A stretch of 64,000 nucleotides of DNA, taken from the NCBI RefSeq assembly GCF_010692745.1, contig NZ_JAAHTB010000016.1, positions 39,304 through 103,303 of the forward strand, in the 5' to 3' direction. The stretch is from Methylobacterium sp. BTF04. GTDB taxonomy: Bacteria; Pseudomonadota; Alphaproteobacteria; Rhizobiales; Beijerinckiaceae. The position numbers and the translations under genes are program-made. Position 1 is the first letter of the stretch; every line of letters begins with the position of its first letter. The notes beneath the pieces were generated by a model. That model was not told the DNA's origin. It ran no database searches and saw nothing but the letters and a program-made list of their open reading frames with translations. Positions 35,112 through 43,974 of this stretch are shown here, piece after piece.

Positions 35112-36371
35112 TCAGCTCCAGGCGTGGAAGGGCGGCTTGACGCCGTTCAGCGCGTGGTTGCCGACGATGGCGTATTTCCAGCGTACCGGGTCGTGCAGGG
35201 TGTGGGTTCGGGCGTTGCGCCAATGCCGGTCGAGGTTGTGCTCTGCCAGCGTCGAGCGGGTGCCGGCGAGCTCGAACAGGGTGTTGGTGGCCGCCAGCGC
35301 CACTTCGGTGGTGAGCACCTTCGATTCGGCCACCGCGAGCTGGGCCGCCGCGACGCTGTCGGCGTCGGGCGCGGCCACCGCCGCGTCGAGGGCGAGGCCC
35401 GCCCGCTCGAGGAGCGCTTCGGCCGCATGCAGCCGGATGGTGAGATCGCCGACGATCCGGATGGTGTGGGGATCGTCGGAGGCCCGCTCCAGGCCGCTGT
35501 CGATCCAGGGGCGCGACTTGGTACGGACGAAGTCGATGGTCTCGGCGAGCGCGGCCTTCGCGATCCCGGCATCGATGGCCGCCTGGATGATCTGGAAGAT
35601 CGCCCCGTTCACGCTCGGGCGCTCATAGCCCTGCCACGCCGGCACGAGATGGGATTTCTCCACCCGCACGCCGTCGAGGATTACCGTGCCGCTCGCGGTG
35701 GTGCGCTGGCCGAAGCTCGACCAGTCGTCGACGACCGTGAGGCCCGGCGCGTTGCGCTCGGCGATCGCGTACCAGGGCCGGTTCTCCGCATCCACCGCGA
35801 CGATGGGCACGAGATGGGCCAGTAGCGCCCCGGTCGCGTAGAACTTGCGGCCATGGACGACGACATGGTCGCCGTGGTCGACGAAATGCGTCTTGAAATC
35901 GGCGGCGCGCGGCGTGCCGCTCTCCGAGAAGGCGTTGCCGAAGCGGGTGCCGGCCAGCACCTTGCCGAACAGCAGCCGCTTCTGCGCCGCGTCGGAGACG
36001 GTTGCGATGGCCGCGACGATGCCGAGGTGGTTCTGCGCGATCTGGCCGATCGACGGATCGGCCGCCGAGACGATGGCGATGACCTGGGCCAGGGTTCTGT
36101 AGGAGACCTGCGGCCCGCCATAGGCTTTCGGGACGTTGATCGACCACAGCCCGCTCTGCGAGAAGGCGTCGACCTCGGCGAAGGGGCGACGTCCCGTGCG
36201 GTCCCGCTCGGCCGCGTCGATGCCGATCTCCGCGGCCAGCGCATGGGCGACGCGGATGGCCTCGGCGTCGTCGCGGATGATGTGGGCCGGCTCCGGGATT
36301 TGGACCGGACCGGGGGCCCCTTTCGGCACGCGGTAGGTTTCGAGCGCGCTGGCGCTGACGGCGATGTTCAT
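35112..36371 (-). CDS. sfnB: SfnB-family sulfur-acquisition flavin oxidoreductase
   Basis: This 419-residue acyl-CoA-dehydrogenase-fold protein is related to DszC/SfnB monooxygenases. IPEPAHIIRDDAEAIRVAHALAAE at the N-terminus, SGLWSINVPKAYGGPQVSYRTLAQVI, AADPSIGQIAQNHLGIVAAI and RNARTHTLHDPVRWKYAIVGN near the end are typical of the SfnB group. It helps release sulfur from organic sulfur sources using reduced flavin. GGAGAAG precedes ATG 36371. It lies 105 bases downstream of sfnG in the same direction; both likely serve sulfate-starvation growth. Confidence 0.9.
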   Translation of the reverse strand: MNIAVSASALETYRVPKGAPGPVQIPEPAHIIRDDAEAIRVAHALAAEIGIDAAERDRTGRRPFAEVDAFSQSGLWSINVPKAYGGPQVSYRTLAQVIAIVSAADPSIGQIAQNHLGIVAAIATVSDAAQKRLLFGKVLAGTRFGNAFSESGTPRAADFKTHFVDHGDHVVVHGRKFYATGALLAHLVPIVAVDAENRPWYAIAERNAPGLTVVDDWSSFGQRTTASGTVILDGVRVEKSHLVPAWQGYERPSVNGAIFQIIQAAIDAGIAKAALAETIDFVRTKSRPWIDSGLERASDDPHTIRIVGDLTIRLHAAEALLERAGLALDAAVAAPDADSVAAAQLAVAESKVLTTEVALAATNTLFELAGTRSTLAEHNLDRHWRNARTHTLHDPVRWKYAIVGNHALNGVKPPFHAWS

Positions 36372-36476
36372 CGGGCTTCTCCGAAAGTGAGTGTCAGGGG
36401 CGCCGGCCTTCCGGTCCGCGACCGCATCCTGAGGCGATCCGGCCGGCGATCTCGGAGCCCAGAGGGTCGTCGTCTC

Positions 36477-37592
36477 TCAGGCGGCCTCGGCCCTGCGCTC
36501 GCGCGCCGCCTCCAGCGCCCGCACCCGCGGGATGATGTGCGCACCGAAATACGCGACCTCTTCCTGGAAGTGCAGGAAGGCGAGGAGCGCCAGATCCACC
36601 CCGGCATCCTTCAGCGCGACGATGCGCTCGGCGATCTGATCGGGGGTACCGATGAGGTTGGTCTTGAAGCCGTCATTGTACTGGACGAGGTCGGTGAGGG
36701 TCGATTTCGTCCAGTTGCCCTCCCCCTCCGGCGAGGCCTTGCCGGCGTTCTTCACCTCGTGGCCGAATGCCTTCACCGCCTCCGGGTCGGCATTGTCGAT
36801 GATCTCCTGGAGAACGGCGCGGGCCTCCGCCTCGGTGTCGCGGGCGATGACGAAGGCGTTGACGCCGACCTTCACCGCATGGCCGTTGGCCTGTGCCTTG
36901 GCCTGGATGTCGTCGACCTGGGCCTTGATGCCCTCCGGCGTGTTGCCGTTGGTGAAGTACCAATCCGACACCCGGGCGGCCATGTCGCGCGCCGCCCGCG
37001 ACGAGCCGCCCTGGAAGATCTCCGGGTGCGGGTCGGCCGGCTTCGGCTTGAGGGTGTAGTTGGTGTAGCGATAGAAATCGCCGCGAAAGGTGAAGTTGTC
37101 CTGCGTCCAGATTCCGCGCAACGCGCTGATGAATTCTTCCGAGCGGCGGTAGCGCTCGTCGTGGTCGAGCCAGGGCTCGCCGATGGCGCGGAACTCGCCC
37201 GAGAACCAGCCCGAGACCACGTTGATGGCGATGCGCCCTTCGCTGAGCTGGCTGATCGTCGCGATCTGCTTGGCGGCGATGGTCGGATTCCATGGTCCCG
37301 GCAGCAGGGCGGCGATGACCTTGAGCCTCGTGGTCACGGCGAGAAGGGCGTGGCTGAAGGCCACCGATTCATGCTGGAATTCCGCGCCGTACCCTGCGGT
37401 GAAGCGGATCTGGGTCAGCGCATAGTCGAACCCGGCGGCTTCCGCGATCTGGGCGAGGCGCCGATTGTAGTCGGCGTCCCAACTGGTCCGCTGGGCGATC
37501 TTGCTGATGACGAGGCCGCCCGAGACGTTGGGCACCCAATAGGCGAACCGGATCGGCGCGGCGGTTGTGGAGGCAGGCGATTTGAAGCTCAT
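36477..37592 (-). CDS. sfnG: SfnG, FMNH2-dependent dimethylsulfone monooxygenase
   Basis: The 371-residue luciferase-like monooxygenase has IRFAYWVPNVSGGLVISKIAQRT, TQIRFTAGYGAEFQHESVAF, LPGPWNPTIAAKQIATISQL and RIAINVVSGWFSGEF, characteristic of SfnG. It oxidises dimethylsulfone to methanesulfinate with formaldehyde release, so a methylotroph could use both carbon and sulfur. A possible leader hairpin lies 24 bases upstream (37616-37645). The alkanesulfonate monooxygenase SsuD is the related alternative but lacks the GYGAEFQHESVAF pattern. Confidence 0.93.
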   Translation of the reverse strand: MSFKSPASTTAAPIRFAYWVPNVSGGLVISKIAQRTSWDADYNRRLAQIAEAAGFDYALTQIRFTAGYGAEFQHESVAFSHALLAVTTRLKVIAALLPGPWNPTIAAKQIATISQLSEGRIAINVVSGWFSGEFRAIGEPWLDHDERYRRSEEFISALRGIWTQDNFTFRGDFYRYTNYTLKPKPADPHPEIFQGGSSRAARDMAARVSDWYFTNGNTPEGIKAQVDDIQAKAQANGHAVKVGVNAFVIARDTEAEARAVLQEIIDNADPEAVKAFGHEVKNAGKASPEGEGNWTKSTLTDLVQYNDGFKTNLIGTPDQIAERIVALKDAGVDLALLAFLHFQEEVAYFGAHIIPRVRALEAARERRAEAA

Positions 37593-38226
37593 GAGGTTTT
37601 CCGCGCGTGACGACGGTACCCGGGAGACATCCGTCTCTCGGGTACGGTCTTGTGAAGATGATTTTCGGGACTATAGCGGTGTCGGTCTCAGAATGATTTG
37701 AATACAATTCGATATCGGGTCGATTTCGAACCAATTCATCGCTCAGACCCAAGCATCTCGCGATCTTCGACTGGCGTCAAAGGAAGCGAATATCTTTTTC
37801 ACGCAGGAATGAGAAAGCTCATTCTCCCAACCCGTGGGCGCGCCGGGAGAATGCTGTCCTGATGCGGATTCTACGGTCGGCCCGGTCCACGCGGCGATGC
37901 GCGCCATCGTGGCGAATCAGCCCACATTCGCGCTGCGGCGGACGCACGGAGGAGCGCTGCTCGTTCCACTCCGCGAGACGGCCGACGGAGCGGGGGTCCT
38001 CAAAAATTGGGTGTCGTTCGCCTTCGCGCATCATTTCTGAGCAGGCGAGTGAGTGCGCAATGAGCACATCTCGCAAATTATCGGCAAGTCGTCGCCAGAA
38101 CAAAAAATGGCGTTGCCCGCGGCAACTGGTCCTTTAAGGACACGTTAACCGGTCGATCTTACGACTGGATCATCGCGCATTTGAAAGCCGAAGCTCACAG
38201 TATCGGTTGTTCCAGGAAACACACGC
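37593..38226. other. Intergenic region between divergent sfnG and receiver-like gene
   Basis: Apart from the sfnG leader hairpin at 37616-37645, no convincing gene is seen in these 634 bases. Stretches around 37680-37820 and 38090-38220 are less GC-rich and probably hold the two divergent promoters. Confidence 0.5.
37616..37645 (-). promoter_or_regulatory. Hairpin in the sfnG leader
   Basis: GTACCCGGGAGA (37616-37627) and TCTCTCGGGTAC (37634-37645) pair at 11 of 12 positions around a 6-base loop, 24 bases before the sfnG ATG. Its place in the 5' leader suggests control of translation or a protein site. No known riboswitch is recognised. Confidence 0.45.
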
Positions 38227-38646
38227 ATGACGGCCTCGCTCCGCCAACCGCTCGTCCTTCTCCTCGCCGGGGATGAGCTGACCCGCAGCATCACGACGAG
38301 CTGCCTGGAGATGTCGGGCTACGACGTGGTGAGTGCGCGGACGGCCGGTGAGATCGAGACCCTGCTGCTCGATCAGAGCGACCGCCGGGTCGACGTCCTG
38401 GTGACCGATGCCGATGTCCGCGACACGGTGGACGGACTCTCACTCGCCACGGTGGCGCGGTGCCTCGATCCGGAGGTGGGGGTCGTCTACACGGCGCGGG
38501 CGCCCCGCACGATTCCCGATGGCGAGAAGGTGGCCGGTGCACCCTGCCTGCGCACGCCCTACCATGCGCACCAACTCGTCAGCCTCATCGCCGGACTTCC
38601 CAGCGCCAAGGCCGCGATGTCGATGGTTGCCCGCGCCGCAGCCTGA
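38227..38646 (+). CDS. Degenerate response-regulator receiver-domain protein
   Basis: This 139-residue protein consists only of a CheY-like domain: PLVLLLAGDELTRSITTSCLEMSGYDVVSA at the start, a phospho-acceptor-like Asp in VDVLVTDADV, and VYTAR as the Thr/Ser switch. The normally invariant Lys of the KP motif is replaced (LRTPYHAHQL), and only part of the acidic pair is kept (GDE). It may bind a partner without normal phosphorylation. No kinase gene is adjacent. The C-terminus ends in an Ala-rich tail. Confidence 0.78.
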   Translation: MTASLRQPLVLLLAGDELTRSITTSCLEMSGYDVVSARTAGEIETLLLDQSDRRVDVLVTDADVRDTVDGLSLATVARCLDPEVGVVYTARAPRTIPDGEKVAGAPCLRTPYHAHQLVSLIAGLPSAKAAMSMVARAAA

Positions 38647-38676
38647 TCCGCGCGTGGGTTACGAAACGCGTCGCAC

Positions 38677-38943
38677 CTAATCAGGAATCGCGAAACCGAT
38701 CGATTGGCAGACGATGGCCACCACGGTGAGCGCGAAGGCGGCCTGTTCGGGCCTGCTCAGCCGCCCGAGCCACCCCAGCATCGGGCGCCGCGCACGTGGC
38801 TGCCGACCGAGCTGCAGATCGTCTTCGTAGCGTGAGATCAGGTTGGCGATCGTCGGGATCGCTGCGATTGCGAGCCAGGCCCACAATATAAGCGCGGCAA
38901 CGCCCAAAAATTCGCCGCTATACGTGAAGCCGGCATCCACCAT
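38677..38943 (-). CDS. Hypothetical two-span membrane protein
   Basis: This 88-residue product starts at ATG 38943, with GAGG 5 bases upstream; the frame also opens at 39000. Two hydrophobic segments are visible (FLGVAALILWAWLAIAAI and FALTVVAIVCQSIGFAI), joined by a basic loop (LGRQPRARRPMLGWLGRL). The family is not recognised. It is convergent with the receiver-like gene and lies upstream of nothing obvious on its strand. Confidence 0.55.
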   Translation of the reverse strand: MVDAGFTYSGEFLGVAALILWAWLAIAAIPTIANLISRYEDDLQLGRQPRARRPMLGWLGRLSRPEQAAFALTVVAIVCQSIGFAIPD

Positions 38944-39078
38944 CGCATCCTCGACTGATCGGAGCACCTGCGTTGCACGGTACGCGCAACGCGAATGCAC
39001 GGACAGTGCTGCCCAGGTTCCAACTCCGCCGGCCGTGACAGCTTTGTGTCGTGGCGCACCCGGGCGGCGGTGGCGGCT

Positions 39079-41745
39079 TTAACGACGCTTGGCCCGGTCG
39101 TGCATCAGGTTGAGGACGAGCGCGGTCCAGCCGGTCTGGTGCGAAGCCCCGAGGCCGCGGCCGGTATCGCCATCGAAGAACTCGTGGAACAGCAGCGCAT
39201 CCTCCGCGCCCTCCTCAGTGGGCGCGCGCGCAGCGCCCTGGTAGGGCCGGTGACCCTCCGCATCCTTGGTGAACAGCGCGATCAAGCGGTCCTCCAGCGC
39301 GTCGGCGATGGCGTTCAAGGTCAGCTGCGTTCCCGAGCCGGTGGGATACTCCACGAAGAAATCGTCGCCGTAATAGGAGTGGAAGCGTCGGAGCGCCTCG
39401 ATGATCAGGTAGTTCATCGGCATCCACACCGGCCCACGCCAGTTCGAGTTGCCGCCGAACATGTTCGAGGACGAATCGGCCGGGTCGTACCGGACGGTGA
39501 AAGAGGCGCCGAGCTCGTTGAGGGAGAACGGGTGCTCCTGATGCGCCTTCGACAACGAGCGCACGCCATAGGGCGAGAGGAACTCGGCTTCGTCGAGCAT
39601 GCGGTGCAGGAGCGCCTTCATGCGGTGGCCGCGCAGGAGCGAGAGCAGCTTGCGGTCGCCGACACCGCCCTCGGTCCAGCGCGACACGAGGCGGGCGAGG
39701 TGCGGCCGGTTCTCGAGCAGCCAGTTCATCCGCCGCGCGAAATCGGGCAGCCGCTGCAGCAGCGTTGGATCGATCACCTCCACGGCGAAGAGCGGGATCA
39801 GGCCCACCATGGAGCGGACCCGCAAGGGGATCATGCGCCCGTCCGGCATGTCGACCTCGTCGTAGTAGAACTGATCCTCCTCGTCCCACAGCCCGAAGCC
39901 TTCGCCGCCCATGTCGGTCATCGCCTCGGCGATGAGCAGGAAATGCTCGAAGAATTTCGAGGCGGTGCTTTCGTAGACGTCGTTGTGCCGGGCGAGTTCG
40001 AGGGCGATGCGCATCATGTTGAGCGCGTACATCGCCATCCAGGCGGTGCCGTCGGCCTGATGCACCATGCCGAAGCCGGGCGGCGGGCGCGAGCGATCGA
40101 ACACCCCGACATTGTCGAGGCCGAGGAACCCGCCCTGGAAGACGTTGCGCCCCTGGGCGTCCTTGCGGTTCACCCACCAGGTGAAGTTGATCAGGAGCTT
40201 GTGGAACACCCCCTCCAGGAAGGCGAGGTCGCCGCGCCCGCCGCGCCGCTCCCGGTCGATCTCGAACACCCGGTAGGTGGCCCAGGCATGCACCGGCGGA
40301 TTGGTATCGCCGAACTCCCACTCGTAGGCGGGAAGCTGGCCGTTGGGGTGCATGTACCATTCACGGGTGAGCAGCAGGAGCTGGCTCTTGGCAAATTCCG
40401 GGTCCAGCAGGGCGAGCGGCAGGCAGTGGAAGGCCAGATCCCAGGCCGCGAACCACGGATATTCCCACTTGTCCGGCATGGAGAGCACGTCGGCGCTGGC
40501 GAAATGGCGCCAGACCGTGTTGCGGCCGTCCTTGCGCTCGGCGGGCGGGGTCGGTTGCGACGGGTCGCCCTTGAGCCATTGGCGCACGTCGTAGCGGTAG
40601 AGTTGCTTCGACCAGATCAGGCCCGCCGAAGCCTGGCGGAAGATCAGCCGGCGGTCGGCATCGTCGATGCCGTCCTGCAGGCTGTCGTAGAACGCGTCGG
40701 CCTCCGCCACGCGCTGCTGCAGCAGGACGCCGTCGCCATCGACCGCGCGACGATCCGAGCCGGCATGGAGCCGCAGGCGGATCGTCGCCGTCTCGCCGGG
40801 CGCGAGGCGGAAGTGGTAATGGAGGCCGAGCTTCGTCCCCGACACCGTCGAGACCGCCGAGCGGTCGCCGTCGACGATCGCGGCGTTGAGCCCGTCCTTG
40901 AACGGACCCGCCGCGTCCGGCTGGCCGCCGTGCAGGCGGAGATTCGTGTCGTTCTCGCAGAACAGCAGGTCCGGCGCCCCGTCGTGACTGAGCCGGTATC
41001 GCCCGAGCTTCGGGTGATGGCAGACGGCCCCCCCCTCCGGGCAGATCGCGAGATGGGGGCGGACGTCGCCGGAGGGTTCGCGCCACGACCAGGTATTGCG
41101 GAACCAGAGTTGCGGGACGAGGTGCAGATCGGCCGTCTCCGGCCCGAGATTCCGAGCGGTGACGTGCATGTGGATGTCGTCCACATCCGCCTTGGCGTAC
41201 TCGACCGTGACATCGAAAGAGCGATTGCCGTCGAAAGCGCCCGTATCGGCGAGCTCGTATTCCGGCTCGGTGCGGCCACGCCGCAGGCCCTCCGCCAGAA
41301 GATCGGCATACGGGAAGGCGGCCTGCGGGTAGCGATAGAGGAACTTGAGGTAGGCGTGGCTCGGGACCGCGTCGAGGTAGTGGTAGACCTCCTTGACGTC
41401 CTCGCCGTGATTGCCCTCCTCGTTGGTGAGGCCGAACAGGCGCTCCTTCAGGATGCGGTCGCGCCCGTTCCAGAGCGCCAGCGACAGGCACAGCAGCCCC
41501 TGGTTGTCGCTGATTCCGCCAAGGCCGTCCTCGCCCCAGCGATAGGCGCGCGAGCGCGCGTCCTCGTGCGGCAGGAACCGCCAGGCGTTTCCATCCCGGC
41601 TGTAATCTTCCCGGACGGTGCCCCATTGCCGCTCGCTGAGGTAGGGCCCCCAGAGCGACCAGGCCCGCGCCCCCCGTCCCTGCTCGACGACGCGCCGCCG
41701 CTCGGCCCAAGGATCGATCTCGTCCACGGTTGTTCCTTTATCCAT
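39079..41745 (-). CDS. GH63-type glucosidase (mannosyl-oligosaccharide glucosidase-like)
   Basis: This cytoplasmic-looking protein of 888 residues has no signal peptide. The C-terminal (alpha/alpha)6 barrel has WEYPWFAAWDLAFHCLPLAL, WGGFLGLDNVGVFDRS-like and DSSSNMFGGNSNWRGPVW-MPMNYLIIEAL segments characteristic of glycoside hydrolase family 63 and related bacterial enzymes. The N-terminal half is a beta-sandwich domain. It may cleave alpha-glucosides such as glucosylglycerate or storage glycans. ATG 41745 follows another in-frame ATG at 41754. The open frame to 42183 upstream is not coding-like. It is divergent from a TetR regulator. Confidence 0.83.
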   Translation of the reverse strand: MDKGTTVDEIDPWAERRRVVEQGRGARAWSLWGPYLSERQWGTVREDYSRDGNAWRFLPHEDARSRAYRWGEDGLGGISDNQGLLCLSLALWNGRDRILKERLFGLTNEEGNHGEDVKEVYHYLDAVPSHAYLKFLYRYPQAAFPYADLLAEGLRRGRTEPEYELADTGAFDGNRSFDVTVEYAKADVDDIHMHVTARNLGPETADLHLVPQLWFRNTWSWREPSGDVRPHLAICPEGGAVCHHPKLGRYRLSHDGAPDLLFCENDTNLRLHGGQPDAAGPFKDGLNAAIVDGDRSAVSTVSGTKLGLHYHFRLAPGETATIRLRLHAGSDRRAVDGDGVLLQQRVAEADAFYDSLQDGIDDADRRLIFRQASAGLIWSKQLYRYDVRQWLKGDPSQPTPPAERKDGRNTVWRHFASADVLSMPDKWEYPWFAAWDLAFHCLPLALLDPEFAKSQLLLLTREWYMHPNGQLPAYEWEFGDTNPPVHAWATYRVFEIDRERRGGRGDLAFLEGVFHKLLINFTWWVNRKDAQGRNVFQGGFLGLDNVGVFDRSRPPPGFGMVHQADGTAWMAMYALNMMRIALELARHNDVYESTASKFFEHFLLIAEAMTDMGGEGFGLWDEEDQFYYDEVDMPDGRMIPLRVRSMVGLIPLFAVEVIDPTLLQRLPDFARRMNWLLENRPHLARLVSRWTEGGVGDRKLLSLLRGHRMKALLHRMLDEAEFLSPYGVRSLSKAHQEHPFSLNELGASFTVRYDPADSSSNMFGGNSNWRGPVWMPMNYLIIEALRRFHSYYGDDFFVEYPTGSGTQLTLNAIADALEDRLIALFTKDAEGHRPYQGAARAPTEEGAEDALLFHEFFDGDTGRGLGASHQTGWTALVLNLMHDRAKRR

Positions 41746-42370
41746 CGGTCTCATCGGATCGACGGTTTCGATCTCGCCAGCAATGCCTGCGCCAAGCCGC
41801 CTCGTGCGCCGACGCCTGCGGGGGAATGCCCGACCCCGGACCGCGCTCGCTTGTCGGGCTTGTGCGGAAGCGGATGTCCCTCGCGTCATGGCGTGTACAG
41901 GGCCGACGTCGAAAGTCGATCTGATCCGACCCCATCGCTCAGGCCGCTGCAGCCGGACACGAGGCCTCGCCGCGCGAGCATGACGAGGACATCCGCGCGT
42001 TCGTGTAACGGGCAGCCCGCAACCAGGAATGCGCCGCCTCGACGGCGGCCTTTGGGGGGGGCGGCCAGACCTCAGGCGACGTGGACCGTGCCGAGGAATC
42101 GGAGATTTCGGCACCGCTCCCGGCGGAATCGACCCGACCGGACCGGAAAATCGATTGACGTGATAATGACCATTCACTATCACGGTGGCTATTGGAACTC
42201 CGCGACGCTTCCTGTCGTGGCGCCACCCGGGAATGCCGGGGCCTCTCCTGATCGTCGCGGAGGCCCAGGCAAGATCGCTTCACGTTTCCGTCGCCGCTGG
42301 TCGTTGCGGTAAGGCGGGTCAAGAATTCAGTCTTGCGGGAGCGTCTGTCGATCATGATGAGGTCTTGAGC
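41746..42370. other. Intergenic region between divergent glucosidase and tetR
   Basis: These 625 bases contain no gene I can support. A strong palindrome lies at 42160-42183; the rest is unremarkable GC-rich sequence with a GGGGGG run at about 42054-42060. Confidence 0.5.
42160..42183. promoter_or_regulatory. Palindromic operator candidate for the adjacent TetR regulator
   Basis: Arms GTGATAATGA (42160-42169) and TCACTATCAC (42174-42183) are inverted copies at 9 of 10 positions, separated by CCAT. A 24-bp dyad of this type is typical of TetR-family operators. It lies 188 bases before the tetR start and 415 before the glucosidase start. Confidence 0.6.
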
Positions 42371-43009
42371 ATGAGCGCTTCTGCAAGCCCCAAAACGATG
42401 GTGCCTCAGAAATTTTCGGTGCGCCAGGACCAGATCCTGGATGCCGCCCAGACGTGCTTCATTCGGAACGGATACTATCGTTCGACAATGCAAGACATTG
42501 CCAGGGAAGCGGCAATGAGCTCTCCAAACATCTATCGCTATTTTGTATCGAAGGAAGCCGTCCTGATCTCGATGGCGGACCGGGAACGCCAAAGAAGTAC
42601 GGATCGCATCGCGCAGTTCGAGGAGATCGGCGACAAGCGTTCTGCTCTGATGCGGATCATCGCGTATTACCATCTGGAAATCTCGCGCGAGGCTGCCATC
42701 CTGCGTCTCGAATTATGGTCCGAGTCCACGCGCAATACGCAAGTGGGCGCCATCATCCGGGAGCGTGAGAACAAAGGCAGGGCTTGGTTCATCGATGCGC
42801 TGGCATCGCTCGAGAAATCGCCGGACTGCGATCCACTGGTTCTCTTCGAGGCGATCAGCGCTCTGTTGAAGGGAATCATCGTCAGCCGTGCCGTCTTGGA
42901 CGATTTCGACGCTGCGCCGGCCATAGCCCAACTCTATGCTTTGCTCGACGCCGGCCTCGCTGGACGAATACCGACGATTCCCCGACCCGATCACATCGCC
43001 GTCGGATAA
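42371..43009 (+). CDS. TetR-family transcriptional regulator
   Basis: This 212-residue regulator has the helix-turn-helix YYRSTMQDIAREAAMSSPNIYRYFVSKEAVL at about residues 40-70 and a C-terminal helical ligand domain. ATG 42371 is preceded by GAGG. Codons are less GC-extreme than in neighbours, which may hint at acquisition. The ligand is unknown; likely targets are itself and the divergent glucosidase, based on the dyad at 42160. Confidence 0.88.
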   Translation: MSASASPKTMVPQKFSVRQDQILDAAQTCFIRNGYYRSTMQDIAREAAMSSPNIYRYFVSKEAVLISMADRERQRSTDRIAQFEEIGDKRSALMRIIAYYHLEISREAAILRLELWSESTRNTQVGAIIRERENKGRAWFIDALASLEKSPDCDPLVLFEAISALLKGIIVSRAVLDDFDAAPAIAQLYALLDAGLAGRIPTIPRPDHIAVG

Positions 43010-43138
43010 CTTTCCTCATCGTGCGGGCGAGGCCGGCCGCACCACGTCGATCCCGCTGAGCCCCGTGTCGTCACCCCCGGTCCAGATCGGATTCGGGGAG
43101 ACCGGTCGGCTGCCTTATCCGAAAGGAGAACCCGAGCG

Positions 43139-43744
43139 ATGACCATGGTAGTTCCGCGCCTCGTCACGGCCGCGCTCGTCGCCCTGACGGTTCATGTCGC
43201 CGTCGAGTCGACCTCGGCCCGGGCCGCCGATCCGACCGGAACCTGGCTGACCGAGGATGGCCGTGCGCGCGTCCGCACCGAACGGTGCGGTCCCCAGGAC
43301 AAGCATCTCTGCGGCTATATCGTCTGGGCAAAGCCGTCGCCCGACAGAGAAAAGCCGCGCACCGACGCCGAGAATCCCGACGCACGGAAGCGTGACAGGC
43401 TCGTTCTCGGACATCAGATGATCCTCGGACTAAAGGCCGACAAGGACAATCATTACGGCGGCAAGATCTACAATGCCGACGACGGCAAGCAGTACGACGT
43501 CACGATCTGGAGCGAGAAATCCAGCGAATTGTCCGTCGAAGGATGCATGCTGGCGGTCTTGTGCGGAAGTCAGACCTGGCATCGGGTCGCCGACGTCCTG
43601 CCCGGTCAACTCCTCGGTCTGACCGACGAGACGAATGGCCCGCACGCGGATCGCGAGTGGGCATCGAAGCGCCCGACGACGACGGGGAGCACCACCCCCA
43701 GAAACGATGCCGCACTCGCATCGCAGGCCGAACCGCGCCGATAG
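43139..43744 (+). CDS. DUF2147-family exported protein
   Basis: This 201-residue protein has a signal peptide (residues about 1-29, ending SARA-AD), then DPTGTWLTEDGRARVRTERCG and LCGYIVWAKPS, MILGLKADKDNHYGGKIYNADDGKQYDVTIW and EGCMLAVLCGSQTWHRV, the DUF2147 pattern. Conserved Cys pairs suggest disulfides in the periplasm. Function in the family is not established. AAAGGAGA lies upstream of the ATG. The C-terminal 35 residues are Thr/Ser-rich and unstructured. Confidence 0.88.
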   Translation: MTMVVPRLVTAALVALTVHVAVESTSARAADPTGTWLTEDGRARVRTERCGPQDKHLCGYIVWAKPSPDREKPRTDAENPDARKRDRLVLGHQMILGLKADKDNHYGGKIYNADDGKQYDVTIWSEKSSELSVEGCMLAVLCGSQTWHRVADVLPGQLLGLTDETNGPHADREWASKRPTTTGSTTPRNDAALASQAEPRR

Positions 43745-43974
43745 GTCGACGCTCGGCGTCCCACGTCATTCCAGATCCGTGTGGCCTGTAACCGGGCCCG
43801 CGGTGGAACCGGTCGGTCGGAGCGGAAACGCCCCCTATCCGCACTGACCGACCGGTTTCTCAAGTCATCGTCTCCGTCGCGCGATGTCGAACGATGCTGT
43901 TCCCGTTCGCGTCCTGCGCGAACACCCTATCGATGCGGTCACGCGGCCGGTCGTCAAGTCAAGGCAGCGATGCG

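Noticed and set aside
37819..38103. 94-residue minus-strand frame in the sfnG intergenic region
   Set aside because: There is no ribosome site or recognisable fold; it is rich in Arg and lacks the codon bias of neighbours.
41746..42183. 146-residue N-terminal extension of the GH63-type protein
   Set aside because: The extension is Arg/Pro/Ser-rich, has no signal or domain and covers the candidate operator; the family-like sequence begins near 41745.
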